Shown here one piece after another: positions 1 through 11,445 of a stretch of 64,000 nucleotides of DNA. The notes below the pieces were generated by a model that was given only the letters and a program-made list of their open reading frames with translations, had not been told where the DNA came from and ran no database searches. The DNA comes from Austropuccinia psidii (taxonomy: Eukaryota > Basidiomycota > Pucciniomycetes > Pucciniales > Sphaerophragmiaceae). Numbering within the stretch: position 1 is the first letter of the stretch; each line of letters opens with the position of its first letter. The stretch spans positions 64,214,316 through 64,278,315 of the forward strand of contig JALGQZ010000006.1 in the NCBI GenBank assembly GCA_023105745.1, given 5' to 3'. Both the position numbers and the translations under genes were made by a program.

Positions 1-2
1 TT

Positions 3-353
3 CTCTACATTGAATTCAGAGATATATACTTTGAGGATCAATCAAGAATAAAAGGAGGAAAATGGTTGAAGAATCTTCCAGGATATGACCTGTCTAAATT
101 AGACTTCATGAAACTCTTGAATGAGGAAGGAATTAAGGGGAATTTGGAAAACAAGTATTGGGAGGAAGTATTTTCCTTTGATGAACAAACAAGCAAGGCT
201 CTTCATTATTGTATAATTTTCCCACAAGAAGACTTCAATTTTCATAATATGGAGCTTCTTGGTGTAAATCCTTTTTGGGAAGATTATGGATACTTCTTTA
301 TACACAAAGAAGAAGGATTCATAAGAAATTGGAAAGGTAAAACCCTGGAATAA
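3..353 (+). CDS. 3' part of an unrecognised repeat-associated protein
   Basis: An open frame runs from the window edge to a TAA at 351-353 and gives about 116 residues; the true start lies outside the window. It contains LPGYDLSKLDFMKLL, then an aromatic-rich stretch with KYWEEVF and NPFWEDYGYFFI. I do not recognise the family. A second, broken copy of the same protein lies at 1435-2010; over 45 aligned residues about 21 are identical, including LPG, LSKL, IKGN and YW. Both copies are followed by a similar non-coding tail that ends in a G-rich purine tract (about 658 and 2547), as found before the 3' LTR of a retrotransposon. I infer that it is a gene carried by a repeat family, perhaps a Gag-like protein of a non-autonomous element, but nothing here proves that. 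Confidence 0.45.
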   Translation, partial: LYIEFRDIYFEDQSRIKGGKWLKNLPGYDLSKLDFMKLLNEEGIKGNLENKYWEEVFSFDEQTSKALHYCIIFPQEDFNFHNMELLGVNPFWEDYGYFFIHKEEGFIRNWKGKTLE

Positions 354-496
354 AGGAAAAAAGGAAGGAAAATACTGGAAGAAATAGCCAAGGATATATG
401 TTTTAATAGAATTCTTCAGAAAAAAGAATAAGGAAAATGGGTTTCATTAATTGAACATATTTTTCTGTCAATTTAAAAAAAAGATAAGTAAAAGTT

Positions 497-497
<1 letters not shown>

Positions 498-530
<33 letters not shown>
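498..530. repeat. Poly(A) run of about 33 bases
   Basis: An uninterrupted A tract lies about 145 bp after the stop codon of the upstream open frame. It could be a simple repeat or a trace of an RNA-derived insertion. No flanking duplication was seen, so the first reading is safer. Confidence 0.7.
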
Positions 531-532
<2 letters not shown>

Positions 533-1196
533 AAACTCAAAAAAAAAAATTATTAAGATTAAAAAAAAATATAAACTTAAAAAAAATATGAATGAAGATT
601 TGGGTATGCAAGAGTTTTAACTGTAAAAGTATCATAAGGCTATGTTTAAATTAAAAAATGGGGGTGGGTGTCTGTTTCTTATTCCAGCTCTAATGGTTCA
701 AGTTTTTGGGATGAAATCCTTGGTAATTTCAATATCAATTTCTATTCAATTGCAATATCAATATCATTAATTTTGAGATCTTTTAAAAACAGATCAAAAA
801 AATTGATAATATCATAATCTTTAATAAAATTAACAAATAGTCAAGATGCCAAAGCTTGGATGTTACAGGGATTAATGGTTGGAGGATGTAAGATTTTGGA
901 TCAAAGGCAATTGAAGAAGCAATATGAGGAATTGATTTTGGGTATGAATATGTATTTCAAGAATATCAGTCATCAAGTCACCAATCAAGAGAAGAAAAGG
1001 GAAAATTGGAAGAAATAAGCTTGTTATTGTAGGAACTTAGAGTTTTGCATAAAAAATTAGCTTATTATGAAAATTACTTACCATCAATGAGAAAAGTACA
1101 GCTGAAGCCAATTCTGAAAAGCCCCAACCTACATAATTCAGAAAAAAAGAAGAGAAGAAAATCAGTAAAATTCAATTTAAATAATCAAGTCCAGTA

Positions 1197-1313
1197 TTTT
1201 TGGCAGTGACCTCCTGCCTTATCAAAGAAGACCCAAATATTTCTCACCTTATCACTTGAAATTTCAATTGATTCAAGTTTTTTGCAGTGACTTCCTGCCT
1301 TATCAAAGAGGAT
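1197..1313. repeat. Two-copy direct repeat, about 81 bp apart
   Basis: The segment around GCAGTGACCTCCTGCCTTAT is repeated with two or three changes; the copies start near 1197 and 1278 and each spans about 35 bp. It lies in non-coding DNA just upstream of the second repeat protein. Its function is unknown. Confidence 0.7.
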
Positions 1314-1434
1314 TAATTCTTTAAGAAATATTTTACTTATATTATTTCTTTCACCCAGCTTTACCAAGAAGCTGTTATAGTTATTCATATTCTTTTAACA
1401 TCAAGAAACCATTAGCAACTTTTTTTATCATATT

Positions 1435-2010
1435 TTGTCTTTTATAATCATCATGTCTGAAACTGATGAAGAAGACAATACCCTCTGGATCTATTGGCCA
1501 AACTCAGAAACAAATGAAGAAAGCCAATACCTCTGGATTAATCATAATTTTCAAGGACTTAACAATCAAGACCAAAGATGGGGCTTACCAATTATTAAAT
1601 ACTTCAAAATACCAACTATTCAAACTATCCTCTTTTTTTAATTTGATTATTTATTTGGAAATGAAGATATTACTCAAGAAACCCCTAAAGAAGCCTCTTT
1701 AAGCCATCTTCCTGGATCAAAACTTTCAAAACTAGAATTTATAGATATACTTAATTATGATTGAATCAAAGGAAATTTCAATAATGACTATTGGAATGAA
1801 ATTTTCTATATGGATTCAGATATAAGGAGTAGTCTTTACTGGGGAACAATACAAGCTCAGAGATGGTTTTGTCTTCAAGAATATCAAATTGAGGGTAGAA
1901 GTATTAAATGGAGAGGGGATTTTTATTTTATTGAAAAAGAATTGGATTTTGATTTAGAAGATAAAGTCTTACAATTAACAATTATAATGAAGAATCACCA
2001 GTTTTTTTGA
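1435..2010 (+). pseudogene. Broken second copy of the unrecognised repeat protein
   Basis: An ATG at 1453 (in a frame open from 1435) starts an acidic, W-rich frame that ends at 1641. The homologous part resumes in another frame from about 1642 and reads LPGSKLSKLEFIDILN, an in-frame TGA, then IKGN, YWNEIF and GDFYFIEKELDFDLED, ending at the TGA at 2008-2010. One frameshift and one nonsense codon therefore break the gene. Its C-terminal half matches the protein at 3-353 in order and spacing. It is followed at about 2510-2555 by the same kind of purine tract as the first copy, suggesting that two related repeat units lie in tandem about 1.6-1.9 kb apart. Confidence 0.4.
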
Positions 2011-3222
2011 AGAAAGAGAATGGAATAAGTTATGGAAAGAAATTGTCATCAGCAAGATTGAAATGAAAATGAAGAATAATCAAGATTATTCTAAGAAAAT
2101 TATTCTTCAGGAATGAAGGCCCAGAATGGCCTTAAACTGCAATTCCCCTATTTGGTTACTGTTTCTCTTACTCTATTTTAAATAAATATATCAAAAAATA
2201 CAGAAAATGATGGCCCAGCATGGCCTTAAACTGAAAGTTTAATTTTTGACCTTTCTGTTATAGTATCAAAAAAACATGGGAAAAAATTCAAAAGAAAAAT
2301 ATAAAAAAATTCTATTCATAATCAATAAATCAACACAAAAAATCTAGATATAACTAATAAAACAATAAAAATTAATGGTTGATATGGAATTCAGAAGTGA
2401 TTATTGTGGTAAAGATATGTTTATTATTATAAAAAAACTTACAGTAATATACAAAAAAGAGCTGGATATCAAATCCATCTAGAAAGAATTTTTCAGATTT
2501 TTATTCTGTAATAGTATCAGTAGTTTTTCATATTCAAAAAATAGGGGTGGTTAACTATTTCTTATACCACCCAATGCACAAGTGGCTATAAGTTTTGGGG
2601 AAAGTGGGACTTTGATAATGAAGCATCAGTTTATAAATTTAAACGATTAAAATCAATTGAATTGGTTTCCTTGACAAAATAAACATTAATATACTATTAA
2701 GCTATAATTCATTTAAGCTTATTTTTCATTAATAAAGTACTTAGAGGTTTCTTGAATTCTCAATTTCATCAATAATTACCTTTCATCAGGTCAAAAATTC
2801 CTCATCATTGCACTTCTTCAAAACAATATTGTTGGTTTTTGAAAAAATTCAAGTTATAATTTCAAATAGTTGTTTCAAAATGATCTGAAAATGAGGAAGA
2901 TTCAATCAGTATTATGATAAGCTTGAAAATAAAGATGAAAATAATTTTTATTAACTTACTAATACAAGAGGATATGTTTAATAGAAAATACTTCAAGATT
3001 TTTTCACTAAAAGAAGACTAGAAATTTTAGAAGGAAGAAAAAAAACCTTATCAGTTATTTGTGGCATCAACCCTCAAAAGAAATTAGGAAGGAACCTACC
3101 TTAATATTATAGAACTGTCTGAATAAATCAGGAAGACAAAAGGAAAAGAATTAATCTAAACTACTCAACACACATACATGCTACATACATACACATAGCA
3201 CATACAAAGAGTCAAACTCACA

Positions 3223-3321
3223 AGGAGGGGTGACCAGATTTTTTAATTTAATTTTTTCTTTTTTCAATTTTTAATTTGTTTTTTTTAAAAAAATAATAAA
3301 AAAAACTGGCCACCCCCTCTT
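3223..3321. repeat. Fold-back (inverted repeat), about 99 bp
   Basis: The left arm AAGGAGGGGTGACCAG (3223 onward) pairs with the right arm CTGGCCACCCCCTCTT (ending at 3321). Pairing continues inward through T-rich and A-rich tracts for about 35 bp with few mismatches. It could be a tiny MITE-like relic or a hairpin RNA source. No clear target duplication was seen. Confidence 0.6.
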
Positions 3322-4390
3322 GCTTTAAAAAGGAATAAAATACAAATAATACAAGCTATAATAAAAAAAATGTATGATAAAAAATACAAAATAATATTAA
3401 GATGATTCCTTAATATATGATAATGAGATAGAAGAAACATTTCATAATACTATAATACCATTAAAATATAATAAAAAAATATTAAAGTATCAGGATAATA
3501 TAATATCTTTTAATAAGATAATATCATAAAGTTACAATATCATGAGTAAAAAAATAGTATAATATTCTAATATCCTGATAAAATAGTATTATAATGGATT
3601 AATATCATATTATTATAATGAAATAGTAATTTAATAGAACAATAACATGATATAAGTATTATAATATCAAGATATTATTAAAGGAACAACTGGCCAGATT
3701 TATCCCATCAAAATATACTTCAAATACTATTTACTTTATATAGAATGAAAATATAGGTGTAGGCCCATATGTATAAAACAAATATCAAGAAGTTGAGAAA
3801 AAAAATTGGGCTTTGGGAAGAAGGCCTCCTTTTATGTTCTCCATTAAACCTAACTTTTAAAAAGGAAAAATTCATTAAACCAAGACTTGGCCAAAACAAA
3901 AAAAGAAGACACTCTGTGGAATGCTATGATTGATCAGAGCTTGAATATCCCTTGATTGTTATTGGTCAGAATATGTTTTATCTTTCTTGAATTGTGATTG
4001 GCTTGATTAAGAGTGGACTTAGAAGACCTAAAAAGATTGAGGAATATTTAAGAGATTTTCAGAAGATTTTGGAAGATTCAGGAATGTTTGGACCAGCCAA
4101 AGATTAAATAAGCCCATTCTCCACTTAAACAAGCAAAAAATCCTTTAGCCAGAATATGAAATGCTGATCTACTTGCTTATTTCCAGTTTTATACTCATAT
4201 CTATGCTAATTCAGACTCATCTGGTCCTCAGAAAGACCATCAAGTTCTTGCTTGATTAATTAGTTCCAGTTTTACACAAATATATATGCTGATTTAGACC
4301 CATAAAGCCCTCAATAATATTATAAGGTCCTTTTTTTGCATAGCTTATAGATGTTTCTTTTTACAATATTTCTTCCTCGCCAATTATATA

Positions 4391-4669
4391 GGTCCTCTAT
4401 GACCGTAAACTGGCAAAGCCAATTGAAAATTCTTTCTAAATATTATAAGTCCACCAAGACAATAAACTGGAATTTCTTTTTATTATCATTTTTTCACTCA
4501 ATAAATATTCAAAGTCCACAAAGACTATAAACTGGAGTTTCGTTTTATTATTATTTTTCACTCAATAAATATTCAAGGTCCACAAAGACTATAAACTGAA
4601 ACTTCTACATTTATCATTTATTAATAAATGAATATTCAATTATTTAAGTACACCATGACCTTAAACTGG
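4391..4669. repeat. Five-unit degenerate tandem repeat, period about 58-71 bp
   Basis: Each unit carries a core like AAGTCCACAAAGACTATAAACTGG, starting near 4391, 4449, 4511, 4574 and 4645. The core stays similar while the A/T-rich spacers drift. Looser copies occur at about 2108, 2211, 5441 and 7868, where the core is followed by CTGCA and a GCACACCTGA segment. The array lies in non-coding DNA and its role is unknown. Confidence 0.65.
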
Positions 4670-5766
4670 AAACATTGAAATCTCAAAACTATAAAAGTTT
4701 ATATATGAAAAAGTCAACTATATAAGCATAAATAAAAACAAATTTATATATACTCAAAAAAAAGAAGAAGCCATAAGAATTATCAATCACTTAAATATTA
4801 GAAATATGATGTTATTATTAAGAAAATCTCATTCATAAAAGAGAGGCTTTAATGGTCTTCCTGCTCTAGGTGGCACTTGGACAACTGGTCTGCATGTACT
4901 CAAAAAAAATACATATACACTGAGCAGCCAATTTCAGACCTTTTCTGATGAGGGGAAAGATATCTGAATTGATTAGAGTTATAGCCTTGTATACTGAAAT
5001 TATATAGTTTCAGGCCAACCCAAGAGTTAAACCCTCTTCTTAGTATGAATAAGACTCATAATAATCATAAATCTAAAAATTTAAAACTCCTCAAGAAAAT
5101 ATAACAAGAATCAAAAGTCAAAATACAAAAAAAAATAAAGAAACCAACTACAAAAATTGAAATTGAAAGGGGGTCTTATCCCAAACCTGAAGATTAATAT
5201 TACAGATAGAAAGAAGAAAGAAAAAGAAAAAAGATATCTTGATAGTATCTTGGAGGCTCAACCATGATACAATGAATTTTAAGAAGAATAAATGGAAGAT
5301 GATAAATATAGAATGATTTTCTTTTAAGCTCATCATAAAAACATCCTGAAGGAATATTCAACTCCAAAATTATGAGAATTTCTTTCAATATATAAGATTT
5401 GCAATTTAATGAATCAATTAAGGGAGTAGTGGAATTTTAAGTCCTTGTATGACTTGAAACTACAGGGGTTGCACACCTGAGGGCTTATAATCTGTTTCTT
5501 TATTTTAGTCCATGAAAGGAGGAGTGGTATTAAAGGAATAATATGAAGAAAGAAGAGGTCATATTTGAAATGGTTTGAATAAAATCATCAAATAAATGTG
5601 ATAAATTGGCCAAATAATAAAATATTGAAGAAAGAAGGACAAAAATGTAGAATTAAAATATGCAAGAAGATTGTTAATTACTGAAAATAAGGAAGAAATA
5701 TCTATCAACCCAAACATTTTATGAATTATTAAGCCTCAAGGTAGCTCAAGTTGATATTAGTAGAAG

Positions 5767-7665
5767 TGTGAGCTTTGAGGTATATTTTACATACCCAAAT
5801 AGGCCACAATTACAAATTGTGAATTATGCATAATGCATAAGTCATGCATATATTAAAAATTCATCATTTTTGATTTCAGAAAAGATGAATAACCTTTGAT
5901 TGAGTAAGTAAATCCATGGATTTAAGTCCAGATTTAAATTCTACACAAAATTGCACATAGGGTAGCTCCATAGAGTGAATAAGCTCAAATCAACTCTTTG
6001 AAGTGTTAATATGGAAAATACTTGAATACCACATAAAAGATCTGTGAAAACTTTTGTTTTTCTCAATTTCATGCCAAAATAATGGGAATGTGAGAAATCC
6101 CATGTTACATATACACTAATAATAGTGTTATGCATGTTTTGGGCACTTAAAATTATGGTATTCATACATGCACTTTTGGTACACCCATAGTGGATATCTC
6201 ACTTGAAGCATGAATTTCTATTTTTGACGTGAGAAATAGGCAAGGGGGACAAAAGACATCAAAGAGAGCCAGGGTACCCAACTTCTGGGGCGTCTGAGGG
6301 GTTGACAGCTCTAAAGCTTGGATCCATGGCTGATCTTGGCCCAATTAGTCAACTAAAACGTTTTGGGAACTTGGTTACCATGTCACAACGCCAGTAAATC
6401 ATAAGATAATTGCAAATAAGCTGCTATTTTGATGTTCCAAGGAGTTAAAGAGAAACTTAGACTCCTGTAACAATGTCAATTCTTAATAACTTTCCATGGG
6501 GAAGCCCCAAAAGAGTAATTAAAGCCCTTTCTGGACTAGTATCCATTGATTTACCTCATAGCAACCAGCCATATACTGCTATTTGCAATTCTATGTAGAA
6601 ATGAGGTAAAAACTTCAAAAATTAATTAAAAATACAGTTCTTGATGAATATTTCTGAAACTTTAAGGACAAATTGAGAGCTTTATAGTTCATATAGAAAC
6701 CAAAAATAATCATACCTTCATAAGTAAAATTAAAAGTTTGACCTACAGTCCATTTTTGATGATTTCACGTGAGACACAGAATCTTTAAAAATTTACAGAA
6801 AATACATTCTGTGATTAAAATCACAGTAACATTGTTACCTTTGAGAAATCAATGATTATTTTGTAATAAAAGAAGATTTACATCTGTTGCTCCTTTTCTT
6901 TTTAACCATAAATGGGTTGGTAGTCATTTAAAATCCTCAATTGAGTAATTATGATAATCTTATGTGACAACAGATGATGCAACCAATAATCAAATAAGGT
7001 TTATTGTTTTCTAGCTCACTTGTTTTTTAGTTTTCTCCATGGAATGCCTCTGTGAGCTGTCTTAGACTTAAAAAAGGCCTTCTCTTGCTGTTTTTTCCAA
7101 ATGATCACATTATTCAATTCTACCTATATTACCAACAAGTAAGTATTAGTTAAGCTTTTCTTAAGTGTTTTATTCTTTCAGAATCAATCAGAAAGAGTTG
7201 AAATCATAGAAATCAACTATATATTGTTGTAATCCTCTTATAAATAAATTTTGATCCTTTAAATCCACAATTACCCGTCAAATTTCTCTACTATTATCTT
7301 TAATAAGTTCTTTGGAGTATTAGTGAGTGTTTTGTCTTAATTCTTGAATTTTTTCTCTAGTAATAGTTTTCTTCAAGGGTTATTTTTATAATTATTCTTG
7401 TAAAAGATAATCATATATTAAAATAATTTTTATCTTTTAATAAAGAAGTTTTTATTATTAAATTCTTCTTGTAATTTATTCTTGTAGACAATTACTGCTT
7501 ACTGTTATGATCACTGGTAGTGTATAACAAGTAAAAGAAATAATTATTTATTTATTTATTTAATTTTTGCTTATAATAATTTCTATTATTATATTCCATA
7601 AGAACAGTCACAGTACTGCTGATTAATAGTAATTTCATCAACAAGTTTCATAGACACATCTTACA
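5767..7665 (+). mobile_element. Solo LTR of the Gypsy-A type (1899 bp)
   Basis: The block starts TGTGAGCTTTGAGG and ends GACACATCTTACA, matching in order and content the Gypsy-A LTR at 55370-57292, which is on the other strand. It is flanked by the perfect 5-bp duplication AGAAG (5762-5766 and 7666-7670). No internal retrotransposon sequence remains, so it is a solo LTR left by recombination between two LTRs. A promoter-like stretch (ACTTAAAAAAGGCC, about 7066) followed by CTTGCTGTTTTTTCC corresponds to the same place in Gypsy-A. A relatively GC-rich island lies at 6165-6350. It has clearly diverged from the young copy, so it is an older insertion. Confidence 0.93.
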
Positions 7666-8077
7666 AGAAGGAATTTTTCAGCTCAAAAAAAGAGAAAAAA
7701 AAACTGCCCTTGGATAAAGTCAAATTGAAGAACAGGAGGTCTCCAGAATTACCAGAAGCTTCTCCCTTATGAAGAAATGAACCAGGGGTCTTATTGTCCT
7801 TGTGTTACATAAAAATGCAGGATTTTGTACACCTAATATACAGGGTCTGCACACCTGAGTTGTAGGGTCCTGTATGACCTAAAACTGCAACCTCAATGAT
7901 ATGGACAGAAAAAGATAAAATAAGTGAAGATTTAATTAATTTAATAAATTATTAAAATAAGGAGAAGAAATAAAGAGAATAGAAGAATTCATATCATATT
8001 TATTTCAACTTAAGCAGGTTTTAAAAAAAATATAAAGAAAACAAAAAATTAATAGAGAAAAAAACAGAATCAATTCA
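7666..8077. other. Repeat-bearing non-coding DNA
   Basis: Contains three degenerate units of the motif also seen near 5441 (GTCCTTGTATGAC, a TAAAACTGCA core, then GCACACCTGA), between about 7787 and 7896. It is the right-hand flank of the solo LTR and leads into the decayed Gypsy pol. No gene was seen. Confidence 0.5.
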
Positions 8078-11000
8078 GTGATATATAAAATGGATTACCA
8101 AAATAGTGCAGCAAAATATAAATCAGTACTCAAGAAGGTTAAACCAGTTAGTGATCCTATGCCACAAGACATAACTCCTCCTTTGGGGAGGCCACCATTA
8201 TCAAGAGACCCTTTTAACACACCACTATCACCAAAACCACTCAAATTTGTGTTCACATCAAAAATAACACAAGAATGATTTGAATCAATAAATCTTGGAC
8301 CACCTGGATGGCTTTCATAAGAAGAAAGAAGTATTCTGATGAGTGTCATAGGTTTAAGAGAAAAAGCAATTGCATTCAGTGCAGAAGAAAGGGGTTTAAT
8401 AAAACATTCATATGGAAAACCCCCCAAAATAACATACCACATACACCTTGGCAAAAGAAGACAATATCAATACCAAAGCCCATAATGCCGCAGTTTATTG
8501 AATTGGTAATGGAAAGGATTAGAACAGGGCTGTATTAGCAGTCTACCTCTAGCTATACAAGTCCAGTATTCTGTTCCAAAGTCAAATGGTAAATTTATAA
8601 TTGTCCATGACTTACAGGATATTAATAAGGTAGTAATTAAAGATGCAGTATTACCACCACATATTGAAGAATTTGTAGATGCCTTTTCAGGAAGAGCTTG
8701 TTATGGACTTGGTGATATAATGGGAGGGTATTATGAGATATAATTAGACATCTCTACAAGACACTTAAATACATTTGAAACACCACTTGGAAGGCTACAA
8801 CTAACAGGATTACCACAAGAAGAAACCAATTCTGTTGCAGTTTATCAAGCCCAAATGACTTGGATACTTCAAGAAGAAATACCAGAGAATGTAGGAATTT
8901 TTATTGATGATGAAGGGATAAAAGGTCCAAGATCAACCTATAATAATGAAAATTTACAAGAAAATAATTCAATAAGAATATTCATTTGGTAATATGAAGT
9001 TACCTTAGAGAGAATATTATTCAGAATTGAAGAGTCAGGACTTACCATATCAGGTATCAAATTTGCATGTTGTGTGCCAGCATTAGAAATAGTAGGGCAT
9101 GTAATTTCTTTGAATGGACAAAAAATCTCAAAGCAGAAGATTAATTAAATAAAAAAGCTGGCCAAATCCCCTCAATAAAAAGGAAGTAAGAGTATTTTTG
9201 GGACTTTGTGCATATGTTTGAATGTTCATTCAAAATTTCTCTCAGATTGAATCACCACTAAGAAGATTAACAAGAGATGATGAAGAATGGGAATGGAATA
9301 CTAAGTGTGATGAAGCATTTGCAAAGTTAAGAAAAATTGTAGGGGAGGAAATAACATTAAAAAAATTGGATTATGAAAAGGGATCAGGGAAGGTTAAATT
9401 AGCAGTAGACTCAAACTATATAGCTGCAGGAGCAGTACTTACTCAAGAAGACAAAGAAGGAAAGGACAGACCAGTTCTTTATGAATCAATCACATTCTCA
9501 AGACTGGAATCAAAATACTCACAGCCAAATCTGGAGCTATGTGGAGTGCCCAAAATTCTCAAGAAACTCCAAACAGTACTTTGGGAAAAACATTTTGAGC
9601 TACAAGTAGATGCAAAAGCCTTAATTGAAATGATAAACTCACCCTGTTTGCCAAATGCCCCAATGACCAAATGGGTTGCATTTATTCAATTGTTTTCTTT
9701 TGACTTAGCTCATAAGCCAGGGAAGACCTTCACAATTCCAGATGGGCTATCAAGAAGACCTCAGTCAGAGGATGAAGAAAAAGAAAACTCTGATTTTGAT
9801 AAAGTAGAAGAATGGATAAAACCACACCCAGGGTTTGGAGTATAATATAATAATATAATAAAATTGGAAGGAATAAAGCTACCATAAAAGCAAGAAGTAT
9901 TTTGAAAAAGAATGGTGGAATACTTAAATACATTGAAAAGGCCCTTTGATAGTAAAGAGGATGAATTCAGAAAAATTAAAAGGAAGTCATAAAATTTCTT
10001 TTTGGAGGAAGGCCAACTCAAAAGAAGAAATACACCAAATCCACAAGTAGTTGTGTCAAGTCAGAATTATCAAAGAAGAATATTAAAATCATTACATGAA
10101 GAAATGGGACATAGAGGGGAAAATGAAACATACAGAAGATTTAAAGAAAGATTTTGGTGGGAAGGAATGAATAAAATAGTCAAAAATGGGCCAAATCTTG
10201 TAAAACTTGTCAAAAGTGAAGTCATTATCACCAAAAAGATGAAGGAAGAATCTATTTCACCTAAGCATTATTTGAAAGAGTCAGTATAGATGCAGTAAAT
10301 GTAAAATCAGGAAGATGGAAGTACTTAGTAGTGGCCAGGGATGATTTCTCAGGATGGCCAGAGACAATTGGTTTAGTAAAGCTTACAGAAAAGTAAGTAT
10401 CAGAATGGTTCACTTCTGAATGGATTTGCATGTATGGAGCCCCAAAAGAGGTCACAGTATATGGAGGGCCTGAGTTTGGAAAGGAATTACAAGATGCAGT
10501 AAAAAAATCAGGTTCAAAGATAAGGGTAACAACACCCTACTACCCTGAGTCACAAGGAATGGTAGAAAGGGGGCATAAACAGTTGAAGGATGCATTGGTG
10601 AAGATGTGTGGTGAAAATGGCTCAAAATGGAAAGAATACTTACCTTTGGTTACATTGGCTGACAGAATATAAACCAAAAGAGCAACAGGTTACTCCCCAT
10701 TCAAGATTTAATTTGGTCTAAAGGAAGTACTACCAATAGAAATTGAAGTGAAAACATATTTAGCAATTGAATGGCACAAATTCCAATCAACAGAAGATTC
10801 ATTGGAAGCAAGATCTGAGCAGCTGTAAGGAAAAGAATAAATGAGAAAAAGGGAAAAAGAGGCATTAAAAAAGGCCAGGGAGGATTCAGTAAGATATTGG
10901 GACAGGAAACTAACACAACAAATAAGAAAGCCAATTCATCCAGGTGAAATTGTTCTTGTATACAATAAAGCATTAGAGTCACAATGGGGATTATTGCTTA

Positions 11001-11175
11001 AGAATAGATGGGATGGACCCTATAGATTTGTAAGACAAATAAATAATGGTCCATATGAGCTGGAATAATTAGATGGTACAAAGCTAGCATGAAGGTTTGC
11101 AGCAAGTCAAATAAAGAAGTTCTGTCCAAGAGGAAAATAGTTTGACTCAGAGGAAGAAAAGGAAGAATGAGAAGA
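8078..11175 (+). pseudogene. Decayed Ty3/Gypsy pol polyprotein (Gypsy-D)
   Basis: Translated pieces in several frames reconstruct the pol order. Reverse transcriptase lies at about 8540-9140 (DLQDINKVV, FVDAFSGRACYGLGD, TGLPQEETNSVAVYQAQM and the active-site box GIFIDDEG). RNase H lies at 9222-9845 (KLAVDSNYIAAGAVL, ending near DGLSRRPQ). The integrase zinc-binding region begins near 10080 (LHEEMGHRG) and the core runs at about 10290-10670, ending ESQGMVERGHKQLKDAL. The catalytic Asp expected in the DGGPEF-type motif is Tyr (YGGPEF, about 10455). Many stops and frameshifts interrupt the gene. It belongs to a different Gypsy lineage from Gypsy-A and Gypsy-B, since its motifs differ throughout. 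No gag was identified upstream and the 5' LTR was not found. Confidence 0.88.
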
Positions 11176-11410
11176 GGGAGTTGAAGATTAATCTCAATTT
11201 GAATATGAAGAGGACTTTTATGGATAAAAATCCTTTTATGCAAAAAAAGGGGGTAAATTTTTGATTGTTTTTTGAAAAATAAAGAGTGTATTATCACCTT
11301 TAATGCTGGGGACAGCATTAAATGGAGAGGGGGATGTTTTATTCCATACCAGTTCTTCCAAGGTTCAAATCCACAATGTCAAAGCTAAACCCTTACCAAT
11401 AATAATAATC

Positions 11411-11414
<4 letters not shown>

Positions 11415-11442
<28 letters not shown>
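11415..11442. repeat. (AT)n microsatellite
   Basis: About 13 AT dinucleotides in a row near the start of the Gypsy-D LTR. Confidence 0.9.

Positions 11443-11445
<3 letters not shown>

Larger units (their letters stand above)
354..1434. other. Non-coding tail and possible LTR start between the two repeat proteins
   Basis: After the stop codon come 145 bp of AT-rich DNA, a 33-base A run, then a G-rich tract ending near 667. This is followed by TGTCTGTTTCTTATTCCAGC, which resembles the LTR start at 11335 and the sequence at 2555. A short open stretch at about 842-1018 (AWMLQGLMVGGCKIL) looks protein-like but matches no family I know. No complete gene is visible. Confidence 0.3.
2011..5766. other. 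AT-rich repeat DNA without a recognisable gene
   Basis: No coding region is convincing. Contents seen: two copies of a motif ending GGCCTTAAACTG (about 2115 and 2213), a possible LTR start after GGGGTGG at 2555, a fold-back at 3223-3321, dense AT words such as AATATCATGATAA at 3420-3690, CCAAT-like boxes and a TATA-like TTAAATAA at 3950-4110, a five-unit degenerate repeat at 4391-4669, and another related unit near 5441. The CCAAT/TATA-like block followed by repeats resembles the U3/R part of an LTR, but no LTR ends were established. Confidence 0.4.

Noticed and set aside
4391..4669. Repeat array resembling a CRISPR layout
   Set aside because: Units are degenerate, spacers are AT-rich drift rather than unique inserts, no cas genes exist and the genome is eukaryotic.
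6162..6344. Open frame within the solo LTR (minus strand)
   Set aside because: It is antisense to the element, carries no known motif and sits in the conserved GC-rich LTR island.
8095..8454. 119-residue minus-strand open frame
   Set aside because: It is the antisense of the decayed Gypsy-D pol, which is recognisable on the plus strand.
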